64,000 bases of DNA from CAYVFC01 sp964450715 (GCA_964450715.1 CAYVFC010000018.1:1-64000); one strand, 5' to 3'. Shown: positions 53,445-62,444, counted from the stretch's first letter. Numbers and translations are program-made. Notes: generated from the letters alone by a model not told the origin.

Positions 53445-54324
53445 TATCAAGCTCGGGTTCGCCTGCAACAACCGATGCGTGTTCTGCGTGCAAGGCGACA
53501 AGCGCTTGCGGCAGGCGCCGCGGACCCGGGAACAGATCGAGCAGAACCTGCGCGAGGGCCGGCGTCGCGGCGTCGGTGGGGTGGTGCTGACCGGGGGCGA
53601 GCCCACGCTTCACCGCGACTTCTTGTGGACTATCCGGCTGGCCCGGAGTCTGGGCTACGTCGAGATCCAGGTACAGACCAACGGGCGCCTGTTCTGCTAC
53701 CCGCAGAGCTGCCGCGCGGCCATCGAGGCCGGGGCGACCGAGTTCTCGCCGGCCCTGCACGGCGCCGACCAAGAGGCGCACGACGGGTTGACGAGGGCGT
53801 CGGGCAGCTTCCGGCAGACGGTGAGCGCCATAGGCAACCTGGTCGAGCTCGGGCAGCGGGTGGTGACGAACACGGTGGTGAACGCGAAGAACTACCGCCG
53901 GCTTCCCGAGATCGCGCGCCTGCTGGTCTCCCTGGGCGTCGACCAGTTCCAGCTGGCCTTCGTGCACATCGCCGGTACGGCCTACCAGAACCGCGCCTGG
54001 TTGGTCCCGCGGAAGACCGAGGTGATGCCCTACGTCTTTGCCGCGCTCGATGTCGGCCGCCAGGCGAAGGTGCGCTGCCTGACCGAGGCGATACCCTTCT
54101 GCCTGATGACGGGCTACGAAGATCACATCGCCGAGAAGATCATACCGGAGACGCTGATCTACGACGCGGAGCTGACCATCGATAGCTATACCGACTATCG
54201 GCGAGCCGAGGGCAAGAGCAAGGCGGCTTCTTGCGGCGAGTGTCTATGGAACGAACAGTGCGAAGGGCCCTGGCGCGAGTACCCCGAGATGTTCGGCTGG
54301 GAAGAGCTGGTCCCGCGGCGCTGA
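53431..54324 (+). CDS. Radical SAM enzyme, CNNRCVFC type, paired with hxsB
   Basis: The product has 297 residues. ATG 53431 is chosen because MRRVDIKLGFACNNRCVFC is the usual start of this family; GTG 53413 is an alternative. VVLTGGEPTLHRDFLWTIRL, VQTNGRLFCYPQSCRAAIE and EFSPALHGADQEAHDG are present. The tail CGECLWNEQCEGPWREYPEM supplies C-x2-C-x5-C. The family is widespread and uncharacterised. The start lies within the last codons of hxsB, so the two are translationally coupled, and it may take the HxsC role here. It converges on the glycosyltransferase gene. Confidence 0.82.
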   Translation: MRRVDIKLGFACNNRCVFCVQGDKRLRQAPRTREQIEQNLREGRRRGVGGVVLTGGEPTLHRDFLWTIRLARSLGYVEIQVQTNGRLFCYPQSCRAAIEAGATEFSPALHGADQEAHDGLTRASGSFRQTVSAIGNLVELGQRVVTNTVVNAKNYRRLPEIARLLVSLGVDQFQLAFVHIAGTAYQNRAWLVPRKTEVMPYVFAALDVGRQAKVRCLTEAIPFCLMTGYEDHIAEKIIPETLIYDAELTIDSYTDYRRAEGKSKAASCGECLWNEQCEGPWREYPEMFGWEELVPRR

Positions 54325-54357
54325 TCGGCGGATCTTCGCGACGGAGAGGGGCAGCGG

Positions 54358-56556
54358 TCACTCGGTCTTCGCCCTCTCGCCCGCGCCGCTGCGCGGCGTT
54401 GCCGGCGATTTCCAGCGCAGCAGCCGTATCGACGGTTCGCGGTTTCCGAAAAGATCGTGGGTCGAACGGTTGCTCAGCCGGTCGGATGCCAGCGGCTCGA
54501 AGGCGTTGTCGTGCAAGACCTTCGCGCACAGGGATCGGATGGTGGAATAGGCCCGCGGAAAGCGCCGCAGCGTCGTCTCGGTCGGCTGGATGGAACAGAT
54601 CGACGACTCGACGTATGCCTCGCATCCATTCGCCTGGCGGTCCGGCGGCGGAGGCGGTCGTTTGCCCTCTTCGTCCAGGGTGGAGAAGTGCAGGCCGCTG
54701 AAGGCGATGAGCAGAGGGCTTCGCGGCGCGTCGAGACAGCAGTCGAGGTCGTGCTCGTATGCCCGGTGCCGCATCGGCAGCTGGTAGACGGTGCACCCGT
54801 CGGGAAGCTGCAACAGGTGTTGCTTCAAGAAGTCGTACTCGTCCTGAAAGGTATAGCGCGTCCGGTAGGTCGGTAGCGTCAGAAGTACGGTGGCCGCCCC
54901 GATTACCGCGACCAGCAAAAGCGAGAGGATCGAATCGCCGGGCGGGTGAAACGGAAGCGGTCGCGCGGTCGCGCCGCCGGCGGAAACCAGGGCAGCGCGG
55001 GCGCGCTGCAACCCGGAGAGGCAAACGACCAGGCCGAAGCCGGAGCTGATCAGAAACAGCGGGATGGTGCCGATAAAATAGCGCGCGCCCAGAATATCGC
55101 CATGACGTATATAGCGACCGAGGGGGATGAAGGCCGCCGCCAGGGAGAGTACGACGCAGGCCAGAAGGCGCGGTCGGTGTTTCAGCATCCAGGCGCCGCC
55201 GACGAGGGACAGAAGCGTCGCTACCGGAGAGAACCAGAACGGCGGGGTAAGGGAGATAAGAAAGTATTGAGGGATGAAATGGCCGGCGCTTTCCAGGAGG
55301 TCGCCAGCCCCGGGGTAGGGGTGGTGGGAGGGAAGGGCGATGGCGAGATAGCCGAGGACTCCGATCGCGCACCAGACCAAACCGTAAAGGGCGGTCAGGC
55401 CCGCGAGGCGGCGGGACGCTTCCGGAGCCCGCGCGCCCCGCTCTTCTTCGCCGAGCAGCCAGGGCCAGAGCGGGACGGCAGCCAGCCAGGGCCATGCGTC
55501 CAGGCGAGTCAGGCTGGCCGCGACGACCAGGGCCAGGGCGAGGCAGAGCAGCAGGGGATCTCGCCTGCCTACGCCGTGTATCCAGGCGGCGAGCGCTCCG
55601 AGCACGAGGGTCGCGCTGAGCACGTGGTCGCTGCCCGAGATGGAGACCAGGACGTGATAGGGGGAGAAAGCCGTAAAAAGCACCACACCCGCGGCGACCA
55701 GAGCCGGTGCCCTGCACCGCTTGACGATGGCAACCGCGATGGGAGCGGCAAGCGCACCCATTAGCGAGCTCGACACGAAGAGCGTCCGGTCGTTCCAGGG
55801 AAAGAGGGCGCGCAGCAGTCGCTGGAATTCGAAAACGCCCGGGCCGAACCGCCCGTAAAACGAACCTCGCAGCGGCAGCACCTCGGCGTACCAGTTGGCG
55901 AGCCGTGGCTCGAGACCGAGACGCACGGCAGCGGCGACCGCGAAACCGATGGCGGCAAGGGCGAGCCAGGTACGGTCGACCCGGTGGTTGCGTCCGAGCA
56001 TGGCCCGGATCGCGTGCAGGACCAGAAGCGCGAGGCAGAGCAGCAGCGCCCAGCGAGCCAGGTGTAGAGCGATCTCTTCCTCGGTCTGTAGCACCCGCGA
56101 TCTTTGCGCGGTTTTGCCTCTGGTCTTCACGGTGAACACCCGGGAAAACTCGCCGCTCTCGACCTGCGCTTTCATCCGCTCGAACGCCGCCGGGCATCGC
56201 CTTTGAAACTCCGCGTCGGCCGCCAGCGACAGGTGCTCGCCCTTCACCGTCGACCGGACCAGACATCCCGCCGGGGCCAGCAGCACCGGTGCGAGCATCT
56301 CCTCCCCCGTCCACCACCGGATTCGGGTCTTCCAGAACCGGGTTTTCACGGAGAGCAGGGTGCAGTCGAGATCCGCGTCTTGCGAGATCGCCGCGTGGAA
56401 GGCCTCGATGGTTTCGCGCGGAGCCACGCGTTGGCAGCTCTCCCGGAAGACCAGCTCGTCCTCGCTCTCGGCACCTCCGCCCTGCGCCCGCGCCGGGGCG
56501 GCGATCGCGCAGCTGGCGAGTACGACGATCGAGGCGATGTGGTGATGAAGCGGCAT
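54358..56556 (-). CDS. Polytopic membrane protein resembling GT39/ArnT-type glycosyltransferases
   Basis: The 732-residue protein starts at ATG 56554-56556; TTG 56577 is an alternative. A signal-like N-terminus is followed by about 130 non-membrane residues with a few Cys. Some 9-11 membrane helices follow (about 165-560), then a soluble C-terminal domain. LPLRGSFYGRFGPGVFEFQR between early helices and SPYHVLVSISGSDH recall the first-loop and acidic regions of lipid-linked sugar transferases, but the DE motif is not evident. A role in glycosylating the surface lipoproteins is conceivable. It is 27 nt downstream of an unknown gene in an rSAM operon. Confidence 0.55.
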   Translation of the reverse strand: MPLHHHIASIVVLASCAIAAPARAQGGGAESEDELVFRESCQRVAPRETIEAFHAAISQDADLDCTLLSVKTRFWKTRIRWWTGEEMLAPVLLAPAGCLVRSTVKGEHLSLAADAEFQRRCPAAFERMKAQVESGEFSRVFTVKTRGKTAQRSRVLQTEEEIALHLARWALLLCLALLVLHAIRAMLGRNHRVDRTWLALAAIGFAVAAAVRLGLEPRLANWYAEVLPLRGSFYGRFGPGVFEFQRLLRALFPWNDRTLFVSSSLMGALAAPIAVAIVKRCRAPALVAAGVVLFTAFSPYHVLVSISGSDHVLSATLVLGALAAWIHGVGRRDPLLLCLALALVVAASLTRLDAWPWLAAVPLWPWLLGEEERGARAPEASRRLAGLTALYGLVWCAIGVLGYLAIALPSHHPYPGAGDLLESAGHFIPQYFLISLTPPFWFSPVATLLSLVGGAWMLKHRPRLLACVVLSLAAAFIPLGRYIRHGDILGARYFIGTIPLFLISSGFGLVVCLSGLQRARAALVSAGGATARPLPFHPPGDSILSLLLVAVIGAATVLLTLPTYRTRYTFQDEYDFLKQHLLQLPDGCTVYQLPMRHRAYEHDLDCCLDAPRSPLLIAFSGLHFSTLDEEGKRPPPPPDRQANGCEAYVESSICSIQPTETTLRRFPRAYSTIRSLCAKVLHDNAFEPLASDRLSNRSTHDLFGNREPSIRLLRWKSPATPRSGAGERAKTE

Positions 56557-56583
56557 GGATGCGATCGAACCAGGCAAGTCGGG

Positions 56584-57534
56584 TTAGAAGGTCCCGTACA
56601 GCCCGGTCTTCTGCCACTCGATCTTTCCCTCCGGCGCGGCGAAGTCCAGCCCCACGTCCCAGGACAGATGGCCGAACGCTTCCCGGTTACGCTCTACGAA
56701 GGACAGGACCGGCTCGGGCCAGCGGTTGTTTTCTAGAAACCACAAGAGGCGTTCGGTGTCGATACCGGCGAAATAGATCGCATCGCTGTTCCGCTTGGCG
56801 GCCAGACAGATGGTCCGGCAGGCGTAGAGGTTGGGTGCCAGCACCTTTTGAATGTCGACACCGCAGGCGCTGCCGTGGATCAAACCGTTGGACAGGTGCT
56901 CGACCAGCGCCCGCAGGCGATCGGGCTCGTTCATCTCGAAGAAGGTGTAGTGGTTGGCGTGCTCGATGCCGTCGATCCGTACGTCATAGGAGACGCCGCT
57001 GTTCATGTAGACGTGGAGCAGATCGACCCGTCCTCGGGAGAGGACCTCGTCGTCGATGTCCAGGCTGAGCATGATGCGGGGCGCGTGCGCGGGAGATTCC
57101 GGAACCACCCGGAGCAGGCCGTCCAGACCGCGCAGCACCTGCTCCACGGTAATGGGAGCGGCGATCCGTTCGGGTGGCTCCCGGTGGCGGCTCGACGAGG
57201 CGAGCGCCCGGAAGTAGAAGTAGAGTTCCGCGACCAGCTCGCCCTGTACCAGCTTGACGCCCCAGACGGTTCGGTTGCGGCCGAGCGCCTGCCGGATGCC
57301 GGCGATGAGCTCCACCCACCTCTGCCGCTGCCGGCTCCGTCCCAGCAGCTGATAGAGCAGGTTCACGCTGGCGAGCTTGCCGGCGGGAGGACATCGCGGC
57401 GCATAGGGACGCATGGTGTAGTCGTAAAAGGTATCGTTCTCATCGCAGTATTCGGTTGCGAAGGGAGCGGGCAGCAGCGGCTCCGGTCCGGCCGGGGCGC
57501 AGGCTTTGTTCGCGTCATCCGTGCGGTTCGTCAT
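56584..57534 (-). CDS. Unrecognised protein between an rSAM gene and the membrane transferase
   Basis: The 316-residue soluble protein shows strands such as WGVKLVQGELVAELYFYFR, RIMLSLDIDDEVLSRGRVD, LLHVYMNSGVSYDVRIDG and NHYTFFEMNE. It ends FGHLSWDVGLDFAAPEGK. No signal peptide or metal motif is seen. ATG 57532-57534 lies inside the 3' end of the upstream rSAM gene (20-nt overlap), so it is likely co-translated. I do not recognise a family. Confidence 0.7.
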   Translation of the reverse strand: MTNRTDDANKACAPAGPEPLLPAPFATEYCDENDTFYDYTMRPYAPRCPPAGKLASVNLLYQLLGRSRQRQRWVELIAGIRQALGRNRTVWGVKLVQGELVAELYFYFRALASSSRHREPPERIAAPITVEQVLRGLDGLLRVVPESPAHAPRIMLSLDIDDEVLSRGRVDLLHVYMNSGVSYDVRIDGIEHANHYTFFEMNEPDRLRALVEHLSNGLIHGSACGVDIQKVLAPNLYACRTICLAAKRNSDAIYFAGIDTERLLWFLENNRWPEPVLSFVERNREAFGHLSWDVGLDFAAPEGKIEWQKTGLYGTF

Positions 57535-58888
57535 GGCAGGGCTTTCCTCGGCCGCCGTTCTCCGTCGGCTTCCGCTCCGGCGCAATCCGCAGCCTTCCAT
57601 CGTCGTTGCGCGACAGCACCGGTAGCAGGGTATAGAGGAAGCGGGTCAGCAGCCGTCGATCCGGGCGCGTCGACCCCTTGCCGAATAGCGAGACGTCGAA
57701 CCCCGCGGTCTGCGCGTCGCGGCGCTCGCTCTGGTCTCGCTCCTGCAGTACCACCTCGACCGGGTGCCGTCCGTCGACCTCGAAACCCAGAGAGACCCGC
57801 CCCGGAAGCAGCCGCGTGCCGGTGTATTTCCAGAGGCTGGTTTCCAGCAGGGGAGTGCCGTCCGCTCCGCGAAGCAGTTCGCGCCAATCTCCATCCGTCG
57901 TCGGCGGACCGGACGCGGGAGCGATTCGCTTGCCGTATGCTTCCGGAAGCAGCCGGTTCGCTTCCCAGCCGAACCTTTCGATATAGGGCACCGGTAATCC
58001 CTGGCAGGGACCGGAGCGCCGGCAGGCCGCCTGGTAAAAGCAGGCGAAGGGGGGAAAGGCCTGCCAGAATGCCTCCTCTATCATGGTTTCCGGTAGAGCC
58101 GGCTCGAACAGGTGGCCCCGCTCGCCCAGGATACATCTGGGAAGCCAGGTGACGGCGACCTCGCGGTCATCGCCTTGCAGCCGGTCCAGCCCGCGGTTCA
58201 GAGCCGGTGTCAGATCCGCCAGCGAAACCATCAGCTGGTGCTGCTTCGGGCTCACCGGTACGAATCCGTACAGCTCCACCCGCGCCGGTCGATACCCGCC
58301 GACGAAATCCATGATCCGCTCGAGGTGGCCGATGTTCAGGGAGAAGAGCACGGTGTTGGTGATGAGGGTGACGCCGAGCCCGGCCAGGTTGCCCAGGCCC
58401 TGCGCCATCTCCTCGAAGCCGCCCGCCCGCCCGGTGATGCGCTGGTCGAGATGCGGCTCGTGCGCTCTGACCGAGACGTAGAGCTCGTCCACGCCGGCCG
58501 CCACCAGCGACCGCGCGTAGTCCGGGTCGCCGAAACGCCGTCCGTTGGACTGAATGCGGATGTGCCGGTAGGCGCCGCTATCCCGCGCATATTCGATGTA
58601 TCGAAGCAGGTCTTCTTCCAGCGTCACCTCGGCGCCGGAAAGGACCAGGCGGTGGAAGCGTTTCTCTTCCGCGTTCCGGTCGACATGGCTCTTGAAGGTC
58701 TCGAAGGCCATGCCGGCGCTCCGGTCGCGCATCCCTTCCACCAGGCAGATGCGGCAGCGGTTGTTGCAGCGAAAGCCCACGGTCAGCGTTTGGGCGCCAA
58801 CCGGCGAAAGCGGGGACGGTCCGCGCTCGTCACGCTCGCCGGTCGCTTCGCGCGAGAGGTCGTTTTCGCTGATGGTCGAGGTCGCCAT
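57515..58888 (-). CDS. Radical SAM enzyme, CNNRCRIC type, with extra C-terminal domain
   Basis: The product has 457 residues. The cluster motif is FRCNNRCRICLVEG. The SAM strand reads LVLSGAEVTLEEDLLRYIEY, so GGEP is replaced by SGAEV, a marked deviation. IQSNGRRFGDPDYARSLV follows. Cys residues at PRCILG and ACFYQAACRRSGPCQGL could bind an auxiliary cluster. The last 110 residues (GTRLLPGRVSLGFEVDG, DVSLFG) form an added beta-rich domain. It is first gene of a minus operon with the unknown protein and the membrane transferase, and divergent from 58982. Confidence 0.8.
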   Translation of the reverse strand: MATSTISENDLSREATGERDERGPSPLSPVGAQTLTVGFRCNNRCRICLVEGMRDRSAGMAFETFKSHVDRNAEEKRFHRLVLSGAEVTLEEDLLRYIEYARDSGAYRHIRIQSNGRRFGDPDYARSLVAAGVDELYVSVRAHEPHLDQRITGRAGGFEEMAQGLGNLAGLGVTLITNTVLFSLNIGHLERIMDFVGGYRPARVELYGFVPVSPKQHQLMVSLADLTPALNRGLDRLQGDDREVAVTWLPRCILGERGHLFEPALPETMIEEAFWQAFPPFACFYQAACRRSGPCQGLPVPYIERFGWEANRLLPEAYGKRIAPASGPPTTDGDWRELLRGADGTPLLETSLWKYTGTRLLPGRVSLGFEVDGRHPVEVVLQERDQSERRDAQTAGFDVSLFGKGSTRPDRRLLTRFLYTLLPVLSRNDDGRLRIAPERKPTENGGRGKPCHDEPHG

Positions 58889-58981
58889 GAAGAGTCTGCA
58901 AGCGAGTCAGGAGGTGTAGCGCGATCGAGCCCCTCTTGCCGGTGGAATTCTAACAGACAAGATCGTACGATTCCAGGCAGC

Positions 58982-59989
58982 TTGAAGGACGGGTATCCGC
59001 AGCCATGGTGTCCCACGTGCGGCTTGCAGAATGAGTGTCGCGAGCGCCGCCGGATATGTGCGGACTATCCCGCGTGCCATCGGGGCCTGCGAGGTCTCGG
59101 GGTCGATTCGATGCGGCAACTGGCCCAGCGGCTCTGTCGCCATCATCGCGTGCAAGACCCCCGGGTGGAGGCGGTATTCCAGCTCGTCGCCGAGTTGCTC
59201 GGCCGACACGGCACCCGCTACGCGGAGATCTTCGAGCCGTCGTTGAGCTGGCTCGGAGCCGAAGCGCAGCTGCTGCGCTTCTCTTACGCGTTTCCCGGGT
59301 ATGGCGAGCAGCCCGAGGATACCGCGCGCTGCATCCTGGATCTGTGCCGTCCCTTTGGCACTGGGGTGAGGGAGGTGGCGGCTCGGGTCGTCCGCGCGCT
59401 TCAGGCCGGGTGCGTCGAGCAACCGCTGTTTGGCCTGGCCTACGACGGTCCGGAGAGCTGGCGGGTGAAGCTCTACCTGCAGTTCCGCGCCGAACACGGC
59501 CGGGAGGCGTCGGCCCTGGCCGCACGGCTGCTCGGCGGTAGAAAGCTAGAAGGTGGCGATGGCGAGGGCGAGGGCGAGCTGCACATGCTCGGGCTGGACG
59601 TCGGGGACGGCGGGGTCCAGCGGGCCAAGCTTTACTACAGGTATCCCCGGCTTTCGGTGGCTGATTTCGCGGCGCGGATGGGACGCGTCGAGCTGGTCGC
59701 CGATCTGGCCAGGGCAGGGATGGCCGAGCTCTGCGAGCTGCTCGCCATCCACCACCTGACATCAGCCGGCGCCGGCGACATCGGACCGGTGCGGGAGATC
59801 GACTTCGCGCTGAGGGACAACGGGCTGTTGCCGCGGGACCTGGAGGCCAGCCCGTCCCTGGCGCGCCTCTTCGATCCGGCCGGCCCGGCCGCCCCTCTTT
59901 TCGCGAGCTTTCCCCTGGCCATCCGGCGCGTTTCCGTGGCAACCGGTGGATCGGACAAGCTCAACGTCTACTACCTGCTCACCGGGTGA
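58982..59989 (+). CDS. Unrecognised protein with Cys-rich N-terminus
   Basis: From TTG 58982 the protein is 335 residues; from ATG 59111 it is 292. I prefer the longer form because it keeps WCPTCGLQNECRERRRIC and DYPACHRG (C-x2-C-x5-C-x6-C-x5-C), a likely Zn or Fe-S site. The rest has repeated edge strands (RVKLYLQFRAEHG, RAKLYYRYPRLS, KLNVYYLLTG). Such Lys/Arg-x-x-Tyr strands occur in ABBA-type prenyltransferases, but no defining motif is present, so this is only a hint. It lies between rSAM and nitrogenase-like genes, converging on the latter. Confidence 0.6.
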   Translation: MKDGYPQPWCPTCGLQNECRERRRICADYPACHRGLRGLGVDSMRQLAQRLCRHHRVQDPRVEAVFQLVAELLGRHGTRYAEIFEPSLSWLGAEAQLLRFSYAFPGYGEQPEDTARCILDLCRPFGTGVREVAARVVRALQAGCVEQPLFGLAYDGPESWRVKLYLQFRAEHGREASALAARLLGGRKLEGGDGEGEGELHMLGLDVGDGGVQRAKLYYRYPRLSVADFAARMGRVELVADLARAGMAELCELLAIHHLTSAGAGDIGPVREIDFALRDNGLLPRDLEASPSLARLFDPAGPAAPLFASFPLAIRRVSVATGGSDKLNVYYLLTG

Positions 59990-60007
59990 AGCGGGGGCGC
60001 GGTCCGC

Positions 60008-62176
60008 TCAGGACCGGGAAAGGAACATCCGGTCGAGCTCGCCCCGGGGCAAGGGTCTGGGTACGGCGAGATCCGCGGGGGCGAGAGCGGCGATCTTTGC
60101 CCCGAGCTCGCGCAGGGCGACCGCGGCCGCGCAGGAGGGGTTGCCGTCCACCACCGGAATGCGTTCTAGCTCGGCCCTGGCCACCTCGCGGTCTTGCGGT
60201 ATCGCGTGGACAACCCGGGTACCGATGGAGCCGGCGAGCTGCTCCACGCGTTCGGCTTCGCGCTCCAGCCCGCGCAGGTTCGCGATCAACCCGCCCAGCC
60301 GGACTCCATTCCGCGAGTAGTGCCTGACCGCCTGCGAGATGTTGTTCGCCGCGTACAGGGAGCGAAACTCGCCCGAGGTTACGATGTATACCTCATCGCC
60401 GTAGCCCGATCGCATGGGAGCCGAGAAACCTCCGCAGACCACGTCTCCCAGCACGTCGAACAGGATCACGTCGTAACGGGCGCGCAGCGTTTGCGGATCG
60501 CCGATCAACTCCAGCTCGCCCCGTTGCCGCATCTGTACGATGAAGTCCTGCAGCTCCGCCAACAGCCGCGGGGCCCGGGGATGGCGCCCGGCCGGGGAAC
60601 TTCCCTCGCTTGCGGACTGCGCGAAATCCCCTGAGGTAGACCCGACCGCGGCGATCTGCAAGCCGAGCTCCTCGAAGAACGCTGCCAGAGGACCCAGCGT
60701 GATACGGTCTGCAAATACCATCACGCTCTTGCCAAAACAGAAGCGCGGCAGGATCCATTCCAGCCGGGGTGCCAGGGCGGCCAGCTCCCGGTCCAGGAAG
60801 CGCTCGGCGGCATCCTCCACGCCCAGCGGGCGGGCGATCGACCGGACCCAGTCGACCGTACCCCCGATCCCCAGGGGAAGGGCGGTGGGCAGATGGTCGG
60901 CGCCGACCCGCTCCGCCAGTCGGCGGGCGCCGGTCCATCCCGGGGCCAGGTCGATGACCGCCCGGCCGAGCTCTTGCAGCAGGTCGGTGAACATCGTTCG
61001 CGTGCAATGCCAGGTGTTGACGACCGCCAGCGAAGCGGAACCGAGATCCCGGATGTCGTCCAGCGAAAAGCGCGGGAAGACCGGCCCGAGCATCTGTAGG
61101 CCCATCGCCCGCAGATGCCGGGCGAGCTCCCCCGCACTATCGAGCTCAATGCCGAACAGGCAGACCCGGCCGGGGCGCGGCGCGCGGTCGCCTTCGCCCA
61201 GCGCGGCATAGACATCGCGCCAGAATCCAGATACCTGCGCCAGATAGGACTCGCGTACCAGCTTGATCTCGTAGAGCACCAGGGGGATGCGCGTCTGCCG
61301 GCGGAATGCCTCGGCCGCTCCCGTGATGTCTTCACCGATCAGGCGACTGAGGCAGGAATCGATCAGGATCACCAGCCGGGGAGGCCGCGGCAGGGAGCGG
61401 ATGGCGTCGAGGCACTGCGCAGGTCTGTCGCCTCCCATTAGCGCGTAGTCGCCCTTCAGGCTCGACTGAAAGATGTGGCGGAAGAGATCGGCGGAGGGCG
61501 CCCCTACCCAGGGAGCGGAGACCGCCGAGCTGGCGGGAGGCGAGGATACGAAAGAGAAAAGGTTGAAGCATTCACGGTCGCAGCAGGTGGCGACCGCCAC
61601 CTCGGGCTGCGAACCCATGATCATGTAAAACCAGCTGGAGTCGTCGGGGGGAACGACGTCGAGCAGGTCGACGTTGAATTCCGCCGGCATGTGGCCCGCG
61701 GGCGGATCGCCCCGATCGAAGTCGAGCGAGAAGGCGGGCGGTAGGTTGCGGGAGAGCAGGTAACCGACAAACGCCTCCACCCGGTGCGCCGCATCGAGGC
61801 GTTCGTCCGCTGTCCGCTCGTCCTCCTGCACCGCCAGCGCGATCGGCTCCCAGCGCAGCACCGGATCCCGGTCGAGCGTCTCCGCCAGCGCCAGGCGCAG
61901 TAACACGGTCCGCTTGCGGCTCTCGAATCTCAGGTTGACGGCGCCCTCGTACTCGTCCATCGCGGCGAGGTGATAGTCGAAGTAACGCGTCTTGCCCTTT
62001 ACCAGCAGGTCGGGGCAGAGCCGGTGGAAGAGCCGGATTCCCCAGTAGACGGTGCGCAGATTGCGGTTGCGCCAGATCAGCAGCGGGGAACGGGTTTCCT
62101 CCTGAAGGCAATGGATACGGCGAGCAACGTGCTCGCAGATTTCGCCCACCGCCCTTTCGCTTCGCGGCGACGGCAT
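60008..62176 (-). CDS. Nitrogenase-like chimera: component-1-like region fused to the C-terminal half of a NifH-type protein
   Basis: The product has 722 residues. Residues about 1-180 are unrecognised. About 180-560 resembles nitrogenase component 1 (NifD/K, BchN/B): GDYALMGGD, then LIDSCLSRLIGEDITGAAEAF and FGKSVMVFADRITLGPLAAF. Residues 566-700 match the second half of NifH/BchL: VILFDVLGDVVCGGFSAP with one cluster Cys (581), YIVTSGEFRSLYAANNIS and GGLIANLRGLEREAERVE. The NifH P-loop and the first cluster Cys are absent. Normal NifH ATP-driven reduction is therefore impossible for this chain alone. A CC-x3-C group (197-203) may bind a cluster. An in-frame deletion fusing two genes could explain it. 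Confidence 0.75.
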   Translation of the reverse strand: MPSPRSERAVGEICEHVARRIHCLQEETRSPLLIWRNRNLRTVYWGIRLFHRLCPDLLVKGKTRYFDYHLAAMDEYEGAVNLRFESRKRTVLLRLALAETLDRDPVLRWEPIALAVQEDERTADERLDAAHRVEAFVGYLLSRNLPPAFSLDFDRGDPPAGHMPAEFNVDLLDVVPPDDSSWFYMIMGSQPEVAVATCCDRECFNLFSFVSSPPASSAVSAPWVGAPSADLFRHIFQSSLKGDYALMGGDRPAQCLDAIRSLPRPPRLVILIDSCLSRLIGEDITGAAEAFRRQTRIPLVLYEIKLVRESYLAQVSGFWRDVYAALGEGDRAPRPGRVCLFGIELDSAGELARHLRAMGLQMLGPVFPRFSLDDIRDLGSASLAVVNTWHCTRTMFTDLLQELGRAVIDLAPGWTGARRLAERVGADHLPTALPLGIGGTVDWVRSIARPLGVEDAAERFLDRELAALAPRLEWILPRFCFGKSVMVFADRITLGPLAAFFEELGLQIAAVGSTSGDFAQSASEGSSPAGRHPRAPRLLAELQDFIVQMRQRGELELIGDPQTLRARYDVILFDVLGDVVCGGFSAPMRSGYGDEVYIVTSGEFRSLYAANNISQAVRHYSRNGVRLGGLIANLRGLEREAERVEQLAGSIGTRVVHAIPQDREVARAELERIPVVDGNPSCAAAVALRELGAKIAALAPADLAVPRPLPRGELDRMFLSRS

Positions 62177-62444
62177 CGGACGGCAGGTTTGCAGGGGATA
62201 TCACCCCGTTGCCATTGGGGAGCTCTGCTTCCACCGCCGTGCCCGGGGAGGTCTCGGTCCAGCGCAGAGCGACCTGCCTCCCCCCCCGGGCCAGTAGCAG
62301 CCGTACCGAGCCGTCCTTGACGACCTCGACCGATGCCGCTTTCAGGTCTGTATTCAACAGGATCTGCCGCTCCAGCTCCGCGAGCAGGAGGTGAATCGAA
62401 TCGCCATCCGGATTTACAGAGGATTCGGTCTTGTATACCGCCAT
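62158..62444 (-). CDS. Frame-shifted N-terminal portion upstream of the nitrogenase-like chimera
   Basis: From ATG 62442-62444 a coding-like frame reads SIHLLLAELERQILLNTD, ASVEVVKDGSVRLLLARG and GRQVALRWTETSPGT for about 95 residues. It then runs out of phase with the 62176 frame, whose own ATG follows a TGA. Either a +1/-1 shift near an AAAGGG run (about 62155) splits one gene, or this is a small separate gene overlapping the next. The remaining 62445-62658 shows no gene. Confidence 0.4.

Noticed and set aside
60008..62176. Calling the nitrogenase-like gene an active nitrogenase or protochlorophyllide reductase
   Set aside because: No P-loop, only one NifH-type cluster Cys, a single component-1-like chain, and no biosynthetic partners nearby.
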